Positions 41,938 through 52,600 of a stretch of 64,000 nucleotides of DNA are shown here, piece by piece. The stretch spans positions 654,501-718,500 of the forward strand of contig NW_027043820.1 of the NCBI RefSeq assembly GCF_037102585.1, in the 5' to 3' direction. The position numbers were made by a program, and so were the translations under genes. Source of the stretch: Saccharomycopsis crataegensis. Taxonomy: Eukaryota; Ascomycota; Saccharomycetes; Ascoideales; Saccharomycopsidaceae. Within the stretch, counting starts at the first letter, position 1. The number at the start of each line of letters is the position of its first letter. The notes beneath the pieces were generated by a model, which was not told where the DNA came from, did no database searches, and saw only the letters and a program-made list of their open reading frames with translations.

Positions 41938-44448
41938 ATGGAAGCTTCCAAAAATGCTCTGTCATCATTGGGGTGGTGGGAGCAAGCTAAGAAGCGCTCT
42001 TTGGAAGATATTTCTGCGTTCCCACAGGAATTTGGAAGGATACTCGTAGCTGCTTTGGAGGTATCCCCCAATCAAGACACTCTTCCAGTGATATCCTGGT
42101 GTCTTGATTTCTTGATCTTTGTATTCACTAATGCTATCGATGATTCCGAGTGTGATACGAGAATTGACGCGGCACTCAAGAAAAGCTTGCTATTGACAAA
42201 ATACCTGATACACGAGAATACAAATGGCCAAAAAGCCGAAGTTTACAACGTGATGATTTTGAAGTTCTTGAATGAATTAATGGTAAGAAAATGCTGCTAC
42301 AGCGTGGAAGTATTCCGAAAAGTGGTTCAATTAAGTTGTATTATTTACAATCAGTCGTTTTTGAATGTGCTACAAAAAAGTGCGGATTATAATGAGATAT
42401 GGGACGAGTTGGTGATATTGAAATCAGCAATCTCTTCAAAATTAGGAAATGATACTGCTTTCCCAGTGAGAACGGATGATGTAAACGATGTGTCGCACTT
42501 AATTGGCCCGAAGTTGTTGATTGTGAGGTTCATTGGTATCGTCGTACAAAGTCAGCTTCCAACCCCACCAAAAGACCCGCGTAAAAGAGATAGACGCGGG
42601 CGTATTAAGAACGACGAAGACGTTTCAATTTCCATGACCAGGTCACATCCTTTGATTAATGAAAACTTGAAAGCTCAAGCTATGGGGTTGCTAGATCTGT
42701 TGCTAGTGATCATCACTGATGAGGAGAAAAACGTTCCTCAAATCATATCGGCAATTATGTTTCTGTTGATAAATATAATTAAAAAGAGACCTTCTATATC
42801 GCTGAAGATATTAAATCTGCTTTTGAACTTCGACTCATCTCGTAGAACCACTCCTGGGTGTGAAAATTCATACCATGATAACGAAGCCAAGATATTGAAT
42901 AAACTTTCTAGAAGATTTAGCGATCGTTCATTCAAACTCTTATTGAATAATCTTTTCAAGAATGGTACTTTGAATAACAAAGAAAAAGGAGTCGAGCAAG
43001 ATCCCCTATCGGCGAAATTTTATACAAAAATTAATTACATCCATCAATACCAAGATAAACAGCGGAAGGACAAGAACTTATTAAAAGATTTACCAGAAGA
43101 TCTTCAATACTATCAGTTTTTGGAGCGAAAAGCAGATGAAGATAAGATTCTGATGTTGTTGAAGGCCAACCCGAAATTATCGAGAAGAGATGTTGACAAT
43201 ATTGGCAAATATTATCCACAGGTAAGCTTGAATGAAATTACGAATGCTGATCAAGGTGCCACGATGGGTGGTCTGGAATCATACTCTTCATTGTTCACAT
43301 TGACTGATGTCAATAATGATTTGAACAAATTTGATGCCGGCTTATTAAATAACGAAATTTTAACCAAACTTATTCTTATTGCTATTGAACGCACCCGACC
43401 AGAAAAACTTTCTAGTGCCCTTAATGTAGTCGGTGAAAGATATAGAACTCTTAGCCAAAGGCATGAGCAAACACATGGAACCCAAGGAGGTGATCAAAAG
43501 AGAATTAAATTGGATGCTGGGAATGACTTGGCCATGTATGGTGCATCATATACCAAACTTAATGGAATTGATTCGAATTTAGATTATGTATTGCCAGCAC
43601 CTAAAAAAATGACGCCCGCAGAAAGGAAAGAACACTTGAGCTTTATCATTTCCAATTATCTCAAATTAGCGGAATCAAAAGAACTTCAGACAATTATTGA
43701 TTCTCAAAATGAACTGAATAATAACAACCAGGAATCAAAGGAGCCAGGTCACAGTCAGGGGATTATCAAGATGTCGAAGGTGGCAATTTCTCGTTGGGAT
43801 AAGAATTCATGGGCCACTTTGCTTATCAGATTGGCCACCAGAGGCCTTAATAATGGCACAGATGATGAGAAACAAGAGATGAGCGATATGATTCGTCAAG
43901 CATTATTCAACCATTTCTTGGAAAATATTCATAATAGAATTGATATTGTTATTGATTGGTTGAATGAAGAGTGGTATTCTGAATATGTGAAAGGTGAGTC
44001 TTTGATGGTTGAAAACGGAGGGGAACTCAGTGAGGAAGATATGAACGGAAAGATTGAAACTCCAACATATATTATTTGGACGGTAAAGGTTCTAGATTCC
44101 ATCATCCCGTTCCTCGAAACAAAGGATCGGAAAATCTTTATCAGACTTCTTTCAGATTTGCCATATTTGAATAAAGAAATCATCACAAAATTAAAATCTC
44201 TCTGTCTTGATCGACTTCGATTTGGATTAGGTTTACAGAGTTTGCAATATTTGGTTCTCGTTAGACCGCCAGTGAAGGAAATTTGTATTGAGATGTTGAT
44301 TGAAATTTACAACGATGTTAAAGAGGTTAAAGAAGATGGCAACGAAGAAGTATTTGAGGCCATTGAAAAATTATTGAAAAAAATTGAACCCGCTGCGGTG
44401 AATACAGAAGTTGATAAGAGGAATGAGACATCAACTGCGAATGATTAA
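41938..44448 (+). CDS. PTA1: Pta1/symplekin subunit of the cleavage and polyadenylation factor
   Basis: An 836-residue nuclear scaffold of CPF, needed for pre-mRNA 3' end cleavage and polyadenylation. The N-terminal HEAT-like half includes LVILKSAISSKLGNDTAFPV and SHPLINENLKAQAMGLLDLL. The C-terminal symplekin region has SWATLLIRLATRGLNNG, RIDIVIDWLNEEWYSEYV and a PPVKEICIEMLIEIYND end. All match the order in S. cerevisiae Pta1 (785). The open frame begins with TTG at 41869, and the first ATG is 41938. Convergent with DOT5. Confidence 0.9.
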   Translation: MEASKNALSSLGWWEQAKKRSLEDISAFPQEFGRILVAALEVSPNQDTLPVISWCLDFLIFVFTNAIDDSECDTRIDAALKKSLLLTKYLIHENTNGQKAEVYNVMILKFLNELMVRKCCYSVEVFRKVVQLSCIIYNQSFLNVLQKSADYNEIWDELVILKSAISSKLGNDTAFPVRTDDVNDVSHLIGPKLLIVRFIGIVVQSQLPTPPKDPRKRDRRGRIKNDEDVSISMTRSHPLINENLKAQAMGLLDLLLVIITDEEKNVPQIISAIMFLLINIIKKRPSISLKILNLLLNFDSSRRTTPGCENSYHDNEAKILNKLSRRFSDRSFKLLLNNLFKNGTLNNKEKGVEQDPLSAKFYTKINYIHQYQDKQRKDKNLLKDLPEDLQYYQFLERKADEDKILMLLKANPKLSRRDVDNIGKYYPQVSLNEITNADQGATMGGLESYSSLFTLTDVNNDLNKFDAGLLNNEILTKLILIAIERTRPEKLSSALNVVGERYRTLSQRHEQTHGTQGGDQKRIKLDAGNDLAMYGASYTKLNGIDSNLDYVLPAPKKMTPAERKEHLSFIISNYLKLAESKELQTIIDSQNELNNNNQESKEPGHSQGIIKMSKVAISRWDKNSWATLLIRLATRGLNNGTDDEKQEMSDMIRQALFNHFLENIHNRIDIVIDWLNEEWYSEYVKGESLMVENGGELSEEDMNGKIETPTYIIWTVKVLDSIIPFLETKDRKIFIRLLSDLPYLNKEIITKLKSLCLDRLRFGLGLQSLQYLVLVRPPVKEICIEMLIEIYNDVKEVKEDGNEEVFEAIEKLLKKIEPAAVNTEVDKRNETSTAND

Positions 44449-44735
44449 AAACTTGAATGATTATTGCCTCAAAGGAGCGAACTAAACTAATAACAAAAAA
44501 ATCATTTGCTATTCTAAATTTTAAACTTATTTTTTCTTAAAGGCGAGTCTCAGATAAAACTTTTTCCTCTGTAATATACGATTGATGAATTTTTAACTAA
44601 TAGTAATTATACTAATCATACTAATGATACATAAAATTTTATCCATACGTAACCGTTGTGTCAATCATTTGACATAGCTGCCATTGAATGTTGCTTTCAA
44701 TAGATTGCGGCTGATTGAATAACAGTTAAGTCGCC

Positions 44736-45389
44736 TTATTTTTCATCAGATTCTTCTAGGTCCTTTTTTGGCTCTTCATCGGTGGTCAAATTTGAGTAAA
44801 TCTCTTCAATCTCTTCCTTCGCCTCATCGACGCTGACGAGCGGGCTGATTTGTACCCTGCTGACCTTCAAATACCCATCTACGAAAATCCAATGGGATCT
44901 TTTGATACCATTAGGTGACTTTTTTGCGCCTAAAGGACCAATCAACTTCTTTTCAGGATCACATAGCAAACCGTCGAGTTTCAAAGATTGCTTCACCATG
45001 AAATTTTTCTGAGCCTTTGGGGAGTCAGATGAAAGACCAAATATTTTGGCCTTTTTTGATAAATCACCATAGTTCTGACTAAAACCGCAAGCCTGTTTTG
45101 TGCAACCTGGGGTCGACGCCTTCGGATAGGCAAAGATAGCAACAATCCTGTTTTCCAGAGCAATCTGTTTCAAGGACACGTCTTCATCATCTTGATTCTT
45201 CAACACAATGTCTGGGATCGCATCATCAATCTTCAATGCTTTGTTGGCCGGTTTCTTTTCTGGTTTCTCTTCTGGCTTAACAGCAGTCTTTTTGGAAGAT
45301 TTTGGTTTTTTTGCAGGTGCAGAAGGAGCTGGCTCTTCAAGCTTGTGCTTGCTTGCTAGCCTGGAAGAACGACGAACGGAAGAGGACAT
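44736..45389 (-). CDS. DOT5: Nuclear thiol peroxidase, BCP/PrxQ-type peroxiredoxin
   Basis: A 217-residue peroxiredoxin with a basic, Lys-rich N-terminal extension (about 50 residues) suited to nuclear import. The catalytic loop is YPKASTPGCTKQACGF, with the peroxidatic Cys in PGCT and the second Cys five residues on, as in the BCP subfamily. It reduces alkyl hydroperoxides with thioredoxin. S. cerevisiae Dot5 is 215 residues. The start is the ATG at 45389, because the upstream extension starts at TTG. Confidence 0.88.
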   Translation of the reverse strand: MSSSVRRSSRLASKHKLEEPAPSAPAKKPKSSKKTAVKPEEKPEKKPANKALKIDDAIPDIVLKNQDDEDVSLKQIALENRIVAIFAYPKASTPGCTKQACGFSQNYGDLSKKAKIFGLSSDSPKAQKNFMVKQSLKLDGLLCDPEKKLIGPLGAKKSPNGIKRSHWIFVDGYLKVSRVQISPLVSVDEAKEEIEEIYSNLTTDEEPKKDLEESDEK

Positions 45390-45540
45390 TTTTGGTTCAC
45401 AAAACAGGTTATGCCAGAGGATATGGTTGATGGGTGACAAAACAGAGTTCTCTAGCAGGATGGGGAGCAGGGAAGTGAGAAATTGATAACCGTGGGGGAT
45501 CCCTCCCTTCCTCCCCCATAAACGATGTTAGCCTCACATG

Positions 45541-45550
45541 GTCACGTGAG
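45541..45550. promoter_or_regulatory. E-box GTCACGTGAG in DOT5/GAB1 divergent promoter
   Basis: A TCACGTGA core of the Cbf1/Tye7 type, 115 bp upstream of GAB1 and 152 bp upstream of DOT5. The same core appears upstream of the p24-like gene. Confidence 0.4.
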
Positions 45551-45664
45551 AAATACAAAAAAAAAACACAACAACGGCAACAACAACAACAACAACGAAA
45601 GCAAAAACGCTGTCTACAATGCCAAAATATCAGAGTATTTATTATTAAACCGCTTGTCTCCACT

Positions 45665-46993
45665 ATGGTAAAAGGGTATGCGTTTGTGCTTGCATTGGGC
45701 TTAGCCCTTGAACTAATAATGACCATACTCTTCCCTTCGTTTTCCGGCTTCCTTGACTCGGCAGTGGAGTTCTCGACCCCAGTGACCAGTTGGAGAAGTA
45801 TCGAGGAAGGGATCTTTCTCTTAAAACACAATATCGATCCATACGATGGCGGGGTGGTTTATCATCCCCCTGTACTTATCAAACTTTTTTCACAAGTCAA
45901 AGACCTCTTCGGCACCAACACCACGTCTTGGAGAATTGCCAGTGGGCTTATATTTCAAATCGCCGATATTCTAACCAGTATTGAATTGATCCAGATCAGC
46001 AAGAAGTTCCTACGCGAATACAAGAACCCTAAACAAGGTACATACACTGTACTCATTGCCATTTTCTATACCTTCAATCCAATCAAGATCTTATCGGTTT
46101 TGTCTAACTCTTCCATAATTTTTTCAAATCTTTTTATTGCCTCAACTTTGTATTCGATGGTGGTGCTAGAGAATGTGGCATTGGCGGCGGCCTCTTTGGC
46201 CATGGGTACGTATCTCTCTTACAATCCTTGCTTTCTCCTATTCCCTTTTATCGGTATGGTCATAAACTTGAAAAACCACTTATCTCCGTGCTCCTCGATC
46301 ATAAAATCAATACTGGTAGCGCTAATACCGTTCATCGCTACTTTCACAGGTCTTTTATATTGTAGCTATATCATTAACAATAATAATTGGAATTTCCTTA
46401 TGGCAACTTATGGTACAAACATTTTTTTCACAAAAATCAATCCAAATTTGGGTTTGTGGTGGTACTTCTTTATCGAAATATTTGAATTTTTCTCCAAATT
46501 CTTCATTGGGGTTTTCAACATTTACAATCTTGTTTACATCTTGCCTCTCACCATCAGGTTCCAAAATTCCAAGTTTTCCAATTTACAGATCAATAACAAG
46601 TATCTCATATTCCCCTTTGTGTTATCATACGGTTTTGTGGTGTTAACTAAGGCGTATCCTACACTCAATGATCTTGGATTCATTTGCCAGTTACTTTTGC
46701 TTTTAGTTTTTCAGAATGATTTGAAGATTCTCAAGTTCTTGAGATACCCAATTGTATCAATCCTTTTAGTAATCCACGCTGTTATCTTGAGCCCTATATT
46801 CTATTATTTATGGATCTTTAGCGGTAGTGGCAACTCAAACTTCTTTTATGCAATCAACTTGGTATATTCTCTAGGATTAGGATTTATGTTGATCGACTTT
46901 ATTTGGAGTTATCTATCTTTGGAGTACTTGTTTGAGAAGAATAATGGGAAAGAAGTTGATTATGATGCCAAATTAAGATTGACACAAATATGA
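45665..46993 (+). CDS. GAB1: GPI transamidase subunit (PIG-U homologue)
   Basis: A 442-residue ER membrane protein of the complex that attaches GPI anchors to protein C-termini. The luminal N-terminal region is typical: EFSTPVTSWRSIEEGIFLL and DPYDGGVVYHPPVLI. About eight hydrophobic spans follow, and the PIG-U motif NPNLGLWWYFFIEIFE_F region is present (NPNLGLWWYFFIEIFEFF). S. cerevisiae Gab1 is 394 residues. ATG at 45665 is a clean start with a hydrophobic first span. Confidence 0.93.
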   Translation: MVKGYAFVLALGLALELIMTILFPSFSGFLDSAVEFSTPVTSWRSIEEGIFLLKHNIDPYDGGVVYHPPVLIKLFSQVKDLFGTNTTSWRIASGLIFQIADILTSIELIQISKKFLREYKNPKQGTYTVLIAIFYTFNPIKILSVLSNSSIIFSNLFIASTLYSMVVLENVALAAASLAMGTYLSYNPCFLLFPFIGMVINLKNHLSPCSSIIKSILVALIPFIATFTGLLYCSYIINNNNWNFLMATYGTNIFFTKINPNLGLWWYFFIEIFEFFSKFFIGVFNIYNLVYILPLTIRFQNSKFSNLQINNKYLIFPFVLSYGFVVLTKAYPTLNDLGFICQLLLLLVFQNDLKILKFLRYPIVSILLVIHAVILSPIFYYLWIFSGSGNSNFFYAINLVYSLGLGFMLIDFIWSYLSLEYLFEKNNGKEVDYDAKLRLTQI

Positions 46994-47202
46994 AAGTGCT
47001 AGTGATTTGGGATTTTTTTTTTTTTCCTAATTACAATATTTAGTTTGTTTTTCTTTATGAGCTACTAAAGTTTTTTGGTTACGCATCATTATTATTAGTA
47101 GTAGTATTCCCAATATATCGGTACATGAACAATGAACATGAATTCAAATTATAAAAATCTATTGTACAAAATTAAAGAAACGCCCCGATTCCAAAACAAA
47201 AA

Positions 47203-47605
47203 TTATTCTTTCATCTCTTTGTCTTGTTCAGACTGCTTTTCACCAATGAACAAGACATTATTGCAACGAATGAATATTTCCCCAATTTTCCCCTGCTCAA
47301 CATCATTCATATATTCAACTGCATCATCGATTTGTAGATTCATGTAATTATCCACGGAGACCAATGTTCCACGATACTCTGTTCTATTCCATTTTAAGCG
47401 TACATTGACTTGTTTATCAATAAGAGATTTCAAAAAAGGTTTTGGATTAGCCTTTTCTAGCTAATATCGGTTAGTATTTGTTATGAACTTATGTTATATT
47501 GTTTGTGCCTTCGTTTGTCCAAGAAATCTTCTTTTCGAACTTTTCAAATGAAAATAGACAAATGATACTGTTGTATCGTAGATTTTAAATACATACCGTC
47601 GACAT
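47203..47605 (-). CDS. SMX3: Sm F protein (core spliceosomal snRNP), with one intron
   Basis: Exons are 47605-47597 (ATG TCG ACG) and 47460-47203, for 88 residues. The 136 nt intron has donor GTATGT, branch TACTAAC (47476-47470) and acceptor TTAG at 47461, in phase 0. Splicing gives MSTLEKANPKPFLKSLIDKQ, which restores the NPKPFLxxL start of Sm F. Sm1 (KWNRTEYRGTLVSVDNYMNL) and Sm2 (IGEIFIRCNNVLFIG) are complete. Sm F is part of the seven-membered ring on U1, U2, U4 and U5 snRNA. Confidence 0.95.
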
Positions 47606-47973
47606 AATGGAATTTCTTGATGGGTGGCGGGCACTGTTTGGTTTATTCTGTAGCATTATTATATGTTTGTGCTAACCCATTTTCTTATGAGGAAAAAAAA
47701 AAAAAAAAAAAAAAGGAAGTATGCTCACCAGGGCAGCTAACAAAACATTATAATATAGAGGAGTTATTTTAGTGACACATATAATAATATCATACAATTT
47801 GGTTACAATTTCTACCATATAAATCTGACAGAACATCGAACAAAAGAAACCAAATAAACGATAATATTTTTTGATTACAAGAGCAAAGTCGTCCCATCTT
47901 GTGCTCGGAATAATATACATAACATGATAAAAACTAAGATAGCAAAATTAAAGTGTAAAATTTTCTTAATTTT
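47606..47973. other. Intergenic region
   Basis: 368 bp between two minus-strand genes, with an A run at 47694-47714. No feature seen. Confidence 0.5.
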
Positions 47974-49041
47974 TCAATCAAACAAATTGTGAGCTCTACG
48001 TCTTCTGGGACCATGAGACGCATTGTTAGGGGCGATTCTATCTTTGAGGTCTCTGGCGACAGGTGACCTTGACCGTGAGCTGTGATACCCACTCGGTGAT
48101 CTTGATCTTGATCTTCTGCGTGGTCTGTGGCTTGGGAACAAATCATCATCATCAGCATCATTGTGCCCATTAAATTTATCAGATTTCCATCTATTCTGAA
48201 TATCAGTATCATCCTGGTCCATTCGATCATCTCTGGCGTTGTTGTGATTGAATGCCTCATTTATTGCCGAACCACCACTCGACAATGAAGGGAATTTTCC
48301 TGCAAACAAATCATCTTCATCACTTTGACCGCGACCATCACCACCCCTAGAGCTACGGCCAGGAACATACGTATCTCTTTCCCTGTAATTGTTTTTCGAA
48401 TAATTTCTTCTACTAGTGCCCTGGCGAGGTCTGCGACTTCTCTCTGGTTCTCCGTAAAGTAAATAATACCTTGATTTGTCCTTGGCATTTTTTTCTTTTT
48501 TGTCAGTTTGGTAAGCCTCCCTGATATATATTTCATTCTGTTGTTTTTGTTCTTCTCCAGTTTCCTTTGGCTGCTCGCCAAAGAAGTAGGTCTTAGCCTT
48601 TCTTTCTGTGGTGGAGTCAAACCGCGTAACATCATCATAATCATTGGTCAACATCGCCAATGCCTTTGAACATGATTCTGCATCGTCGAAAACAACACAA
48701 ATAGAAGTGTCGTTGATCCATTCTATCGTAAACCTGTTGATTCTTTGGTCGACACTGGCAACTGCATCCTTGAGATGGTGGTCAAGATAACGTTTGATAT
48801 CGTGGGTTGAGAGAGCATCAAGAGTGAACCTGAGAAACATTGCTTCGTGACGCACACCATGTGTGTCAGAGCTGGTGCTGGGTGTCGTGTTTATTTCGTT
48901 GGCATCACCGATTTGTCCTAGTGGCTAAAAAAATAAAATGTAAGCATTAGTATAACACCCCCATCAAGATATACAAACCACCAATAGCCGAAAATACTAA
49001 CATACCTCAATATCCATTAACTCATCCATTTGTTCAGACAT
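47974..49041 (-). CDS. NCBP3-like RNA-binding protein with RS-rich tail, one intron
   Basis: Exons are 49041-49006 and 48924-47974, for 328 residues. The 81 nt intron has donor GTATGT, branch-like TACTAAT (48952-48946) and acceptor TTTAG, phase 0. The N-terminus is MSEQMDELMDIE joined to PLGQIGDANE. An atypical RRM follows (about residues 47-105) with the FTIEWINDTSICVVF pattern. In animal NCBP3 the equivalent wording is EWLDDTSCNVVW. The second half is Arg/Ser/Asp-rich and ends RAHNLFD. NCBP3 is linked to the mRNA cap-binding complex and export. S. cerevisiae has no well-known counterpart, so the role here is inferred. Confidence 0.6.
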
Positions 49042-49612
49042 ACTTGTATCATATGTAACTTCACTTCCCAGTGACACCGACAATAATATCCTTCGTCAAC
49101 GTCACTCTCGACTGGCTTCAAATCGCTTTTTTCACTGCAGGTACCCGGACGGAGAGACAACCCTTGACCAGATCACCGCACGCTCACTGGGTGGTAGTAT
49201 TCCCTCCATGGCTCACTTGCTGAGGATATTTGCCAGTATCTTAACACCATGATATCTTTTTACCCCATCTATCATAAATGAAGCCATCTCCCTCATAGCC
49301 AACAGTAAGATCCTCGCCCGCCACTTTCTCTGCTGCTGCTTCTTCTTCTTCTTCTTTTCTCAAGGTGTGCGCCGGGCAACGCAACGCAACCATTTTTTTT
49401 TTTTTTTTTTTTACCTAAAAAAAAATCAACGAATTTTTTTCACACTTCATAGGAGTAGCCACTTATTCGCCAACCAAATCAGAGGGACAATCAGACCTTG
49501 GGCATATTTACCGAATCAGTCTGATACCTATCCTTTTACCCCACTATCACTCAAACGTTGCAGGTAGTCTTTTCAACAGGTTCCCTCTCAAGCACGTTTT
49601 ATAACATTTAAA
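49042..49612. promoter_or_regulatory. Divergent promoter of NCBP3-like gene and TIF4631, likely containing a TIF4631 leader intron
   Basis: 571 bp with a CTT run (about 49336-49356) and a long T run (49392-49412). No ATG precedes the TIF4631 frame within about 270 bp. The sequence TTATAACATTTAAAG at 49598-49612 could be a branch and acceptor just before TGTCTTACCGTGG. Confidence 0.4.
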
Positions 49613-52600
49613 GTGTCTTACCGTGGTAATCAATCAATCATATCATATCCAATTGATCAGCAAGAAGAATCAATTGTTGGTTTCAACCTAAACATGCCTA
49701 CCAATCCTACTGGCTCATCTCACAGTGGGTCCAACCACTCCAACCCCAATAACTCCTCGGGAGGGTCTAACAATAATGGAGGCGCCGGCAATAGACGCTC
49801 GAGCACTACCAACAGACAACAGTTTGATTACGGTCAACCAATGAATAATTATATGTTTAACCAGCAGGCATTCGCTAATGCTAACATGGGTTACATGAAC
49901 AATGGTGTGGGCGCGCCTTTCCAAGTGTATGCTCCTTATTATCAAGGTTATTCAGGTGATTACTCCGCTGGCTACAACATGCCGTTTCCTAATCAAAATA
50001 TGAGACAAGGAAGCTTCAGTGGTTATTACCCAAACCAAGGTCAAAACTACGGGCATAATCAAAATAAGCACTTGAAAAATCAGGGTAGTGCCAACTCTTC
50101 TCCAGTGTCTCACAAAAACAATTTGCATTATAATAATAATCACAACCACCACTCCCACCATGCTCATCATAACAACAATAATGGAAACAATACCAACGCT
50201 CTTGTTTCTGGTACTGGCAACACCAGTAGTGTGTCTTCTCCTGCTACCAGCAATGCCTCCCTTTCAACTAACCCAAAGGCTCCAAACACTCCAAGCAAAC
50301 CAGCACATGCCACTCTCAACTCTCCTTTGGTTGCAACAGCAGGCTCTATTCCTGCTTCGACTGGCAAGGTTACCATCAAGAACCCTAAGGGTCAGGATGT
50401 CGACTTGTCTTCTTTGGCTAATAAATCACAACCTTCTTCTCGTATTTCAACGCCAAAGGCAGCAAATAATGCTAAATTGGCCTCTGTGAGCTCACCATCA
50501 GGTTCTGCTTCTGATGCTGTTCGTGATGATTTCAGATTAAAGGTTGCTGCTCTAGCCAAGGCCAAGGCCGATGCTGTGGCCAAAGCTAAGGCTGAAGCTG
50601 AAGCAAACTCTAAAGAAACTGTCACCGAAGAGAAACAAGAAAAAGTCTTAAATAAGGAGAGCTCAAATGAAGCTGAAGCTGAAGAAGCTAAGCCTGTGGA
50701 AGAAAATGTCGTTGAAAATGTCGTTGAAAAGGAAGATGAAAAAGAAGTTGAAAAAGAAGATGAAAAAGAAGCTGAAAAAGAAGTGGAAAAAGAAAAGAAC
50801 GTCGAGACTCTGGAGAAATCTGAAAATGCACCATCAACGGAGTCTTCCAAACCTGAAGTTGATGAAACCAATGTTGAGCCAGTACCAGTAGTCGAATCCA
50901 AGGAAGAAACCAAACCGGAAGCTGTGGAAATAAAGGAAGAATCAACTAAGGAAAGCGAATCTCAAGAATCTGAAGAATCTCCAAATGTTAAGGATGTTTT
51001 CAACTTGTCTGAATTATTGGAGGCCATTAGTAAAGCTAAACCAATCGAAGACCCATACAGCTTCAAATACCCAGATGACTGGGCTATTCCTGATGAAAGA
51101 TGCCATGAACATTTCAAGAAAACTGGTAAGCCAAAATATGATCCTAGGTTTTTGTTACAGTTCAAGGAACCATTGAATTTAGAAGTTGATCCACAGTGGA
51201 AAGAAAAACATGCCCATTTGTTCAGTGTCGTTGAAATGAACAGCCGTAGTGGCTCAATGAGAAATTCTTCAAACTTTAGAGGTGCTCCAGGTCAATTTGG
51301 TTTGGGTTCAAACATTGGTAACTCTAGAGGAATTGGTGGTAATATGAGATCTCAATCCAATAATCCTAGAAAAGGATTTGGAGGCGATTCTAAATCTGGC
51401 TCAAGACAATCCTCGAGAAGAAGAGGTGGTTCTAATGCTGGTACCGGTTCTAGAAGAGACGGTCGTTCTGATTCGAAGAGAAATAACTCCAAGAGATATA
51501 AAGACAAAGAAAATGAAGTTAATCAAGTTTTGGAAAATATTGAAAACCAAATTAAGGATAATGAAAAACCAGCTGAACCAGTTAAACCATTGGAGAAATC
51601 TGCTAATAGATGGGTTCCAAGATCTCTTAAGAAGAAGACTGGTGAAGTTAAGAAGAATGCAGATGGCTCCGAATTCTTGAATGAAGAAGAAATCAATAGA
51701 AAAACAAAGTCCTTATTAAATAAGTTGACTCTTGAAATGTTTGAAAATATTACCGCTGAGATCATTAAGATTGCTGAACAATCTAAATTTGAAGAAGATG
51801 GAAAATCATTGAAGCAGGTTTTAGAATTAACCTTCCACAAGGCGTGTGATGAACCACACTGGTCTTCAATGTATGCTCAATTATGTGCTAAGATGGTCAA
51901 AGACTTCAGCTTGGAGGTGAAGGATACTACGTCGATCGATAAGACTGGGGCTCCTCTTGTTGGGGGTCAATTGGTCCGTAAATGTTTATTGACCAGATGT
52001 CAAGTAGAGTTCGAAAAGGGTTGGGCTGATAAATTGCCAACAAATCCAGACGGTAGTGCGTTGGAACCAGAAATGATGTCTGATGAATATTATGCTGCTG
52101 CTGCTGCCAAGAGAAGAGGTTTAGGTTTGGTGAGATTCATTGGTGAATTGTACGCTTTGGGTTTGCTTTCTGATCAAGTTATTGTCTCTTGTATGCACTC
52201 ACTTTCGAGCAACTTCGAGGATCCATCTGAAGAAACTTTGGAAACTCTATCTCAATTAATCACTACTGTTGGTCCAATAATCGATTTGTCGAACAAACCA
52301 GGTGATAATAGAGCAAGAATGATGTTGGCAAAGGCCTTTGAAAGAATTGGTGTAATTATTAACTTGAAGATTCCTGCAAGAATCAAATTCAAGTTGATGG
52401 ATTTGCTTGATGCTAGATCAAGCAACTGGAGTGAATGGAGCAAATCTAAGGGTCCAACCACCATTGCCCAAATCCATGCTGATGCTGAAAAGCAAAGAGA
52501 GGATGAGAAGAGAAGGAATGAAAAGAAGATGTCGAAGGGTGGTAAGAGCTACGGTGGTGATTCCAGACAAAACTCTAACAGCAACTGGGCTCAAAGTACT

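Noticed and set aside
50392-50913. 173-codon Ser/Phe-rich minus-strand frame inside TIF4631
   Set aside because: It is the antisense shadow of the Glu/Lys/Ala-rich part of eIF4G.
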